From positions 1 through 16,776 of the forward strand of contig CATAWQ010000015.1 of NCBI GenBank assembly GCA_949500635.1: a stretch of DNA of 16,776 nucleotides, written 5' to 3'. The position numbers and the translations under genes were made by a program. Of this stretch, positions 10,342 to 16,776 are shown one piece after another; position 1 is the stretch's first letter; the number at the start of each line of letters is the position of its first letter. Source of the DNA: an uncultured Mycoplasmatota bacterium. GTDB taxonomy: Bacteria > Bacillota_I > Bacilli_A > Mycoplasmatales > Mycoplasmoidaceae. A model generated the notes under the pieces. It worked only from the letters and a program-made list of their open reading frames with translations. It did no database searches and was not told the origin of the DNA.

Positions 10342-10764
10342 ATGCCAACAATCGCACAATTAATTAGAAAAGAAAGAAAGTCTAAGGTAAAGAAGAGTAA
10401 ATCTCCTGCTTTAAACAGTTCTTTCAATTCAATCAAAAATACAGAGAAGTATAAACCTTCTCCATTAAAAAGAGGAGTATGTACCAGAGTGGGTACTATG
10501 ACTCCAAAAAAACCTAACTCAGCTTTGCGTAAATATGCTAAGGTTAAACTAACTAACAAACAAGAAGTATTAGCTTACATTGGTGGTGAAGGTCATAACC
10601 TTCAAGAGCACAGTATCGTGTTAATCCGTGGTGGTCGTGTAAAAGACTTGCCAGGTGTGCGTTACCACATTGTTCGTGGTGTTTTAGATACACAAGGTGT
10701 AGCTAAGAGAAACCAACAACGTTCTGCTTATGGAGCTAAAAAACAAAAATCAGATAAGAAATAG
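10342..10764 (+). CDS. rpsL: Small ribosomal subunit protein uS12
   Basis: uS12 sits at the decoding centre of the 30S subunit, where it monitors codon-anticodon pairing; substitutions in its two conserved loops give streptomycin resistance. The 140-residue product has both loops: TPKKPNSALRK in the first and GGRVKDLPGVRYH in the second, with the aspartate that is methylthiolated in some bacteria. The start ATG 10342 gives the usual MPTIAQLIR N-terminus and has a strong AAGGA site just upstream; an in-frame GTG at 10315 would add residues no S12 has. The stop TAG overlaps the ribosome binding site of rpsG. First gene of the str operon. Loop lysines are the wild-type, streptomycin-sensitive form. 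Confidence 0.97.
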   Translation: MPTIAQLIRKERKSKVKKSKSPALNSSFNSIKNTEKYKPSPLKRGVCTRVGTMTPKKPNSALRKYAKVKLTNKQEVLAYIGGEGHNLQEHSIVLIRGGRVKDLPGVRYHIVRGVLDTQGVAKRNQQRSAYGAKKQKSDKK

Positions 10765-10776
10765 GAGTAAATAACA

Positions 10777-11244
10777 ATGAGAAAAAATTCTGCAAAGAAA
10801 AGAGATATCTTACCTGACCCAGTTTACAATTCTAAAATTGTTGCTAAAGCCATCAACATGATTATGTTGGATGGTAAAAGAGGTCTGGCTCAAAACACTT
10901 TATATGGTGCTTTTGAAAAAGTTGAACAAAAAACTAAGAAACCTGCAATTGAAGTTTTTAATAAAGCATTAGAAAACATTATGCCTGCACTAGAACTTAA
11001 GGTTAGACGTGTTGCAGGTTCTAATTATCAAGTCCCAACTGAAGTTCCACCTGAAAGAAAGATTACTTTAGGACTAAGATGGTTAATTTTATATTCACGT
11101 AACCGTAGTGAAAAAACAATGTTAGATCGTTTAGCTAACGAAATTATTGATGCATCTAACAACACAGGTGCTTCTGTTAAGAAAAAAGAAGACACTCATA
11201 AAATGGCTGAAGCAAATAAGGCTTTTGCTCACTTGAGATTCTAA
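10777..11244 (+). CDS. rpsG: Small ribosomal subunit protein uS7
   Basis: uS7 nucleates assembly of the 30S head on the 3' domain of 16S rRNA and lines the E site. The 155 residues are the normal family length and include the conserved IMLDGKRGLAQ, the GSNYQVPTEVPPERK beta-hairpin that contacts mRNA, and the C-terminal EANKAFAHLRF. The gene starts 12 nt after rpsL with AGGAG at 10763-10767 overlapping the rpsL stop, so translation is probably coupled. In other bacteria S7 represses its own operon; no such site is evident here. Confidence 0.97.
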   Translation: MRKNSAKKRDILPDPVYNSKIVAKAINMIMLDGKRGLAQNTLYGAFEKVEQKTKKPAIEVFNKALENIMPALELKVRRVAGSNYQVPTEVPPERKITLGLRWLILYSRNRSEKTMLDRLANEIIDASNNTGASVKKKEDTHKMAEANKAFAHLRF

Positions 11245-11268
11245 TAAAGGAAGGATTTAAAAATATTT

Positions 11269-13338
11269 ATGGCAAGACAATTCCCGATGGAAAAATACCG
11301 TAATTTCGGTATTATGGCTCATATTGATGCAGGTAAAACAACAACATCAGAACGTGTTTTATACCATACAGGTAAAACTCACAAAATTGGTGAAGTTCAT
11401 GATGGTGGTGCTACAATGGATTGAATGGCACAAGAAAAAGAACGTGGCATTACTATTACATCAGCAGCTACATATGCACTATGAAAAGGTTATGAATTAA
11501 ACCTTATTGATACTCCTGGACACGTTGACTTTACAGTTGAAGTAGAACGTTCATTGAGAGTATTAGATGGTGCTGTTACTGTTCTTGATGCACAAAATGG
11601 TGTTGAACCTCAAACAGAAACTGTTTGAAGACAAGCAAACACTTATCGTGTACCAAGAATTGTATATGTAAATAAAATGGATAAGATTGGTGCAGACTTT
11701 GAAATGTCAGTTAAATCTTTAAATGAACGTTTAGGTGCTAATGGTGTAGCTATTCAATATCCAATTGGTGCTGAAAATAATTTTAATGGTATCATTGATT
11801 TAGTGGAAATGAAAGCTATGATGTATGATGGTGGAGCTCAAGAAGATTTTAAGGTGGTAGATATTCCAACAGATTATATAGACAAAGCCAATGAATTCCG
11901 TACAAAAATGATTGAAGAAATTGTTAATTTTGATGATGCAGTAATGGAAAAATACTTAAGTGGTGAAGAATTGACTGTTGAAGAAATTAAAAAATGTATT
12001 CGTAAAGGTGTATTATCAGCAGAATTTTTCCCAGTAATTTGTGGATCATCATTTAAAAATAAAGGTGTTAAAGCAATGCTTGACTGTGTAATTGATTATT
12101 TACCTAGTCCGTTAGATGTTCCCCCAGTTGAAGCTCATAAACCAAATGATGAAGTTATTAAAGTTGAATCTAAAGATGATGCTCCTTTTATTGCTTTAGC
12201 ATTCAAAGTTGCAACCGATCCATTTGTTGGTAGATTAACATTCGTTCGTGTTTATTCAGGTGTATTAAAATCAGGATCATATTTGATAAATACAAACAAA
12301 AATATTAAAGAAAGAATTTCTCGTTTAGTTAAAATGCATTCTAATGCAAGAAATGAAATTGAAGAAATTAGAGCTGGTGATATCTGTGCAATTGTTGGAT
12401 TAAAAGGAACAACAACAGGTGATACATTAGCAGATGAAGGTATTGATGTTAAACTTGAATCGATGAAGTTTGCTGAACCAGTAATTTCATTGGCCGTTGA
12501 ACCAAAAACAAAAGCAGATCAAGAAAAAATGTCTTTAGCTTTAGCTAAATTAGCTGAGGAAGACCCAACATTTAAAACTCACACAGATGAAGAAACAGGT
12601 CAAACAATTATCTCTGGTATGGGTGAATTACACTTAGATATTATTATTGACCGTATGAGACGTGAATTTAATGTTCAAGTAAACTCAGGTGCTCCACAAG
12701 TTTCTTATAGAGAAACATTTACAATTCCAGGAGAAGCTGAAGGTAAATACATTAAACAATCAGGTGGTCGTGGACAATATGGACATGTTGTAATGAGATT
12801 TGAACCTAATAAAGATAAAGGTTATGAGTTTGTTAATGACATTGTTGGTGGTAAGGTCCCACGTGAATATATTAAACCAATTGATGCTGGTATTCAAGAA
12901 TCAATGAAATCAGGACCTTTAGCTGGTTATCCACTAATTGATGTTAAGGCAATTTTGTTTGATGGTAGTTACCACGAAGTTGACTCATCAGAAATGGCTT
13001 TTAAAATTGCTGCAAGTATGTGTTTAAAAGAAGCCAGCAAAAAATGTGGTCTAGTATTACTAGAACCTATTATGTCAGTTGATGTAACAGTTCCTGATCA
13101 ATACTTCGGTGATACTATGGGAGATATTTCTTCTAGACGTGGTACCATTGAAGGTACAGAACAAAGAGGAAATGCTCAAATTATTAAAGCTAAAGTTCCT
13201 TTAAAAAATATGTTTGGTTATGCAACAGATCTTCGTTCATTCACTCAGGGTCGTGGAAACTACATTATGCAATTCTCCCACTATGCTCAAGCTCCTAAGA
13301 GTGTTGTAGAAGAAGTAGTTAAAAGTAAACAAAAATAG
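11269..13338 (+). CDS. fusA: Translation elongation factor G
   Basis: EF-G is the GTPase that moves tRNAs and mRNA through the ribosome after each peptide bond and, with ribosome recycling factor, splits the subunits. The 689-residue product has the normal length. G motifs are all present: AHIDAGKT (17-24), RGITI (59-63), DTPGH (81-85), NKMD (135-138) and GSSFKNKG (259-266). The domain IV segment with SGGRGQYGHV and the C-terminal YATDLRSFTQGRG are also intact. Several Trp residues are TGA-coded, proving the genetic code of the organism. Ribosome binding site AAAGGAAGG lies at 11246-11254, somewhat far (14 nt) from ATG. Third gene of the str operon; no tuf follows. Confidence 0.98.
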
Positions 13339-13349
13339 TTTTAATTTTC

Positions 13350-14407
13350 ATGGAAACACTAACTTATCAACAAGTAAATCAACACGAAACTAATAAAGTA
13401 ACAAGAAATGCTTGAATTGAATTGTTAAGATTAATTGCAATTACTTGAATTTGTGCTTCTCATTACTTTGATACAGATACTCAATGTGGTGTTATTATTT
13501 TTACTTTAATTTCAGGTTTTTTTGGAATTAAAGCAACAAAGTCAAGACTTTGAAAGACTTTTGTTAAATTTGCAATATGAACAATTTGAGGCTTAATAAT
13601 TTATACGATTTTATATTTTGTGGGTCCTGAAAAAACACAAGCAGAAAACCCAATCGCTTATTTTTTTAGTTTTAGATTTATAGGTGCTAAATATACATCA
13701 TGATGATATATTTATGTTATTTCGTTATAGTTGTGATTCAACCCTACCTAAATAAATTTATAAAATCAATAGAAAAATTTACTGGTCTTTTTATCATAAT
13801 AATTCTTACAATATTAGCAGAATTTTGAAACTTGCATGGTGGTTGAAAAGATGCATGAAGTTATTTATCTCCATGAATGGTTTTTTATGTATGTATATAT
13901 TATTTAACAGGTGCTTGAATTTCGTTTCATTATGGTGATAGAATTATAAATTTGAAGAGTAAAAAAGCACTTTATAGTTCTATTTTCTTTGGAATAGTAT
14001 CTATTTGCTATTTTTGTTTTTTCCATAAAATCACTAGTTTTATTGATGATAAATCTGTAACACCAAATTGCTTTACAACTCTCTTCCAATTTATGTGTGG
14101 AACTTCATTGTTAATATTCTTTAATTGTCTACCTCCAATTAAATATTCTTTACTTGAAAAGATAATTAAGTTTGCAGGATGAGTATCTTTAGGCATCTAT
14201 TTAATGCATGGTCCAGTATTCATTACATTAGATCTTATTTGACCAATTCCTCAAAATGTTTCACTTATGTATTCTATAGGTAGATTTACTGCTTATTATT
14301 TAATTAGCATTCCTATTGCTGCATTTATGACATGATTTGTTTTAATTCAAGATAATTTCTTTTGAAAAAAATGAAATACTTATAAAATTTGCAAAAAATC
14401 TAATTAG
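13350..14407 (+). pseudogene. Acyltransferase-3 family membrane protein, broken by a single -1 frameshift
   Basis: Acyltransferase-3 proteins are multi-pass membrane enzymes that move acyl groups (often acetyl or succinyl) onto surface sugars or lipids. The first part (13350-13730, frame of ATG 13350) has the family start RNAWIELLRLIAITWICASH, whose His-Tyr holds the presumed catalytic histidine, and KYTSWWYIY before a TAG at 13728-13730. The second part (13718-14407, +2 frame) continues exactly where the family would: YFVIVVIQPYLNKF, then about seven hydrophobic helices and SLGIYLMHGPVF near the end. One lost T around 13715-13717 restores a single 352-residue protein. The gene starts 11 nt after fusA with no Shine-Dalgarno. 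Otherwise undamaged, so either a recent mutation or a base-call error. Substrate unknown. Confidence 0.8.
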
Positions 14408-14561
14408 CATCTTTTAGTATTTAACTTTGTAAATAGTAGGGCTTGTGATCTTTTTTGGTTATTAGTATTTTTGTCAAAATTAGGCATTAAAATGTTAAAG
14501 AATAAAAATTTTAAGAAAAACTAAATTTAATAAATTTAGAAATAAAATCAAAAATTTTCTC

Positions 14562-14590
14562 TTGCTAATGCTGCTTTTTTGTTACATAAT
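14562..14590 (+). promoter_or_regulatory. Possible promoter of the papain-like hydrolase gene
   Basis: TTGCTA (14562-14567), a 17-bp spacer and CATAAT (14585-14590) form a plausible -35/-10 pair. The predicted leader is ~20 nt and contains GAGG at 14607-14610, 7 nt before ATG 14618. The 150 bp upstream, after the acyltransferase stop, is AT-rich with one small inverted repeat at 14521-14539 (CTAAATTT/AAATTTAG) and no gene. Confidence 0.4.
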
Positions 14591-14617
14591 AAAAAATGTA
14601 AGTATCGAGGTAAAAAC

Positions 14618-15846
14618 ATGAATAAGAAAATTTTAAAATATAGTTTTTTAGCATCTTGTAGTTTATGTAGTGCATCATTAATTACTACTACTGCTATTAG
14701 TTTAAGTCATAAAAAAACTTCGGATATTCCTCAACATAAAACATATAATGCAAAAAAGTTACTAATCAAATAGTTGACCAATTAGAGATAATTGGGTCTG
14801 AAGTTGTTAACTTAATTTCAGCTGAATCTGAGTTTTCACAAGAAACTAAATTTTATGTAAATTATGTATATGATTTATTTTCACAAACATTTATCTCAAC
14901 ACTTAGAAATGTTGCATTAGAATGTAAAGATTTTAACAAGAATAAAGACCCTCTTGAACTTTTTCAAGAAGTTCTTTTTTTATTTCATGATGAAGTTATG
15001 GAAGGTGTTTATAATTTTGCTTCAAATGATGTTATTAAACATTTATTTAGTGAAGAAAAAATTAATAATTTTGTTAATTTAATGAATGGCATTGTGACTA
15101 AAAGAATTGATTTGAAAAAATATGCTAAAAGTAACTGATCTTTACAAGATTTGTTTGAAAATGTTCTATATCCATTATTTGGAGATGACGAACAAGCTAA
15201 AGAAAAAGCCTGAGAATTAATCTTTAGTGTATATTCTGATAATTACTATACAGGTTTAAACTTTAACCATAGTAATGGTGAAAAAATTAATGGTACATAT
15301 GAATTACTAGATAAACCAACATATACTAATAAATTTTCATGAGAAAACATTAGTAGAGGAGATGTTGTTTTTTCAGCACGTGGATTTGGATTATATGGTC
15401 ATTATTCAGGTCATTGCGCAATTGTTGATGGATGATATGATGCAAAAGTAAAAGGAAGTAATGATACTGTTAAATATTTAAGAGTTATTGAAGCAAACCA
15501 ATTTGGTGTTTCTTATGGTTTATTAGATGATATAAGAATGTTTGATGATAAAATATCTGTTCTTCATATTTCTGATGCAAATATTCGACAAATTGAAGCC
15601 GCTGCTGAATTTTGTGATTCTCAATTAGGAAAAAATTATAACATTCCCTTATTTTTAAGTGAAGATGTATCTAAAAATACAAGTGCATGATATTGTTCAG
15701 AACTAATATGAGCTGCATATATGAATCAAGGTATTGATATTCAATCTAATGAATATTTCCAAGGAGATATTCCAGGAATCTTACCTTGAGAAATCTTATA
15801 CTATAAAAATGCTAAAGTTATTACTAGCTGAAACTTTGTTAAGTAA
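14618..15846 (+). pseudogene. Secreted permuted papain-like cysteine hydrolase (YiiX/C92-like), -1 frameshift in an A-run
   Basis: Members of this family are cysteine hydrolases whose catalytic His precedes the Cys, the reverse of papain; substrates are thought to be amide or peptide bonds, in cell wall or other targets. Here the C-terminal ~170 residues show GHYSGHCAIVDGWYD (His at 15412), VIEAN (Glu at 15490) and WYCSELIWAAY (Cys at 15694), the expected order. The start ATG 14618 (after GAGG) gives an N-terminal hydrophobic export signal, MNKKILKYSFLASCSLC. That frame ends at TAG 14771-14773; the long frame (to TAA 15844-15846) is entered by adding one A to the A6 run at 14752-14757, giving 409 residues. 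About 230 residues precede the catalytic core, more than in stand-alone YiiX (~200 aa in total). Needs several TGA-Trp. Could be phase-variable, recently broken or a base-call error. Confidence 0.8.
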
Positions 15847-15881
15847 CTAATATTAATGTTAGATTTTGTAATTCAATAAAG

Positions 15882-15903
15882 AAAATAGTGTAAAACTATT
15901 TTT
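15882..15903 (+). terminator. Possible terminator after the hydrolase gene
   Basis: Perfect 8-bp repeat AAAATAGT / ACTATTTT with a 5-nt loop, 35 nt after the stop codon, ending in a T-run of five. The stem is almost all A/T, so strength is doubtful. Confidence 0.45.
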
Positions 15904-15995
15904 GGATATCTACCTACTAACTTAAACTTTGTTATCTAATTATCTTATGAAATAGTTTTATGATAATAACAAAAGAAACATTGTTTGATATCCAA
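15902..15995. repeat. Nested inverted repeats upstream of the S10 promoter
   Basis: Outer arms TTGGATATC (15902-15910) and GATATCCAA (15987-15995) are perfectly complementary over 9 bp. Inside them TTTGTTAT (15928-15935) pairs with ATAACAAA (15966-15973), with more partial pairing inward (TTATC/GATAA). The folded element would be ~94 nt and is followed by a T-rich tract. It could be a terminator between the hydrolase and the S10 operon, or the scar of a mobile element; no coding sequence lies in it. Confidence 0.4.
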
Positions 15996-16010
15996 TTACT
16001 AAAAATATTT

Positions 16011-16039
16011 TTGTTTTTTTATTCTATTTATGCTATTAT
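16011..16039 (+). promoter_or_regulatory. Promoter of the S10 ribosomal-protein operon
   Basis: TTGTTT (16011-16016), 17-bp spacer, then TGCTATTAT in which TG-N-TATTAT (16031-16039) is an extended -10. Transcription would begin near 16046, at the foot of the leader stem-loop. Confidence 0.65.
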
Positions 16040-16046
16040 ATATATA

Positions 16047-16123
16047 CGCTTTCTTTTGTTGAGATTGCTGATACACCAAAGTGTGTTGTCAAGTATCAGG
16101 GAACTCAATAAATCTAAAAAGCG
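16047..16123 (+). promoter_or_regulatory. Structured 5' leader of the S10 operon
   Basis: Three nested complementary pairs stack into one long imperfect hairpin: CGCTTT/AAAGCG (16047-16052 with 16118-16123), GTTGAG/CTCAAT (16058-16063 with 16104-16109, one G-U) and CTGATAC/GTATCAG (16068-16074 with 16093-16099), capped by an 18-nt loop. It begins at the predicted transcript start and ends 15 nt before the rpsJ ribosome binding site. Position and fold suggest an RNA target for feedback control by a ribosomal protein (L4 does this in E. coli), but I cannot match it to a known leader class. Confidence 0.6.
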
Positions 16124-16156
16124 TTAAAAATAAATATCAGAAAGGCAACATAAAGT

Positions 16157-16462
16157 ATGAATCAAGAATTAAGAATTAAATTATTTTCTTATGATCATGA
16201 ACTATTAGACAAATCAGTTAAGAAAATAATTACAATCGCTATTAATACAAGCTGCGAAGTTAAAGGTCCAATTCCCCTTCCTACAAAGAAGGAAATTTTT
16301 ACAGTTTGTAGATCGCCGCATGTTTATAAACCAGCAATGGAACAATTTGAACGTAGAACCCACAAACGTCTAATTGTACTTAAGAAAGCATCTATTCAAA
16401 CAATTGATGCTCTTAAAAGATTAGTTATTCCATCAGGAGTTGAAATTCAAATTACTTTATAG
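16157..16462 (+). CDS. rpsJ: Small ribosomal subunit protein uS10
   Basis: uS10 is part of the 30S head and in many bacteria also acts in transcription antitermination with NusB. The 101-residue product has the normal length and conserved features: RIKLFSYDHELLD at the N-terminus, the loop GPIPLPTKKEIFTVCRSPHV, and FERRTHKRLIVL. ATG 16157 is preceded by AGAAAGG at 16139-16145 (11-nt spacing). First gene of the S10 operon, 22 nt ahead of rplC. Tetracycline-linked changes in the loop region cannot be judged from this sequence alone. Confidence 0.97.
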   Translation: MNQELRIKLFSYDHELLDKSVKKIITIAINTSCEVKGPIPLPTKKEIFTVCRSPHVYKPAMEQFERRTHKRLIVLKKASIQTIDALKRLVIPSGVEIQITL

Positions 16463-16483
16463 TATTAGAATTCAGGAGAAGTT

Positions 16484-16776
16484 ATGAAAAACATAATTGG
16501 AACTAAAGTGGGAATGATGCAAGTATTTGATGTTAATGGTAAACAACTAGCAGCAACAGTTGTAAGTTGTGAACCAAATCAAGTACTTGAAGTTAAAAAG
16601 AACGGTAACATCAAGGTGGGTTATTTAGATGTTGAAAAAGTTGAAAGAAAATCAAAACCTTATATTGGTATTTTTAAGAAAAATGGATATACTCCAAAAG
16701 AATTCATTAAAGAATTTAAAAATACTGAAAATTATAAAGTTGGAGATTTTATTACAGTTGATGCTTTTGAAAAAGG
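16484..16776 (+). CDS. rplC: Large ribosomal subunit protein uL3 (3' end beyond window)
   Basis: uL3 is an early 50S assembly protein whose long extension reaches the peptidyl-transferase centre. The first ~97 residues are present, starting MKNIIGTKVGMMQVFD, the typical uL3 N-terminus, and still open at the window edge. AGGAG at 16474-16478 lies 5 nt before ATG. Second gene of the S10 operon, as in other bacteria. Confidence 0.95.
   Translation, partial: MKNIIGTKVGMMQVFDVNGKQLAATVVSCEPNQVLEVKKNGNIKVGYLDVEKVERKSKPYIGIFKKNGYTPKEFIKEFKNTENYKVGDFITVDAFEK

Noticed and set aside
10290..10559. Minus-strand open frame opposite rpsL
   Set aside because: Antisense shadow of a highly conserved ribosomal protein gene.
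13904..14196. Minus-strand open frames opposite the acyltransferase
   Set aside because: Antisense shadows; the plus strand encodes a recognisable membrane enzyme.
1..16776. CRISPR array, transposase, phage or defence system, tRNA or rRNA
   Set aside because: No regularly spaced repeats, no recognisable enzyme of these kinds and no tRNA- or rRNA-like sequence was seen on either strand.

Overview
The window comes from a mollicute (Mycoplasma/Ureaplasma/Malacoplasma-like). Every long gene, including the unmistakable fusA, only reads through if TGA is tryptophan (for example Trp-52 and Trp-120 of EF-G). The DNA is very AT-rich, intergenic spacers are short, and surface proteins carry N-terminal lipoprotein or signal peptides. 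I cannot name the species from the sequence.

Left part (1-10136) is a surface-protein island with genes on both strands. It holds: the C-terminal end of an unknown membrane protein running off the left edge (2-412); a decayed paralogue (413-1335); two large minus-strand secreted or lipid-anchored proteins, probably one transcription unit (7400->4077, split by an in-frame TAA at 6279-6281, then 4052->1845, intact, 735 aa); a heavily decayed plus-strand membrane protein with a coiled-coil tail (7453-8711); and an intact 441-aa lipoprotein with two Ig-like segments and a C-terminal membrane helix (8811-10136). Matching motifs show that 413-1335, 4077-6278 and 1845-4052 belong to one locally duplicated family that I do not recognise from any named family.

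Right part (10137-16776) is housekeeping. A terminator closes the island. A promoter then drives the str genes rpsL-rpsG-fusA. The S10 operon begins at 16157 (rpsJ, rplC) behind its own promoter and a structured 5' leader that may be regulatory. Where tuf often sits between fusA and rpsJ there are instead two cargo genes: a membrane acyltransferase (acyltransferase-3 family) and a secreted permuted papain-like cysteine hydrolase (YiiX/C92-like). Each is intact apart from one apparent single-base loss in a short homopolymer.

The cell-surface genes presumably face the host or other microbes, and decay and duplication there suggest rapid turnover. I saw no CRISPR array, transposase, tRNA, rRNA or recognisable defence system. 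The most noteworthy items are the undescribed paralogous surface family, the S10 leader structure and the broken cargo between the str and S10 operons.
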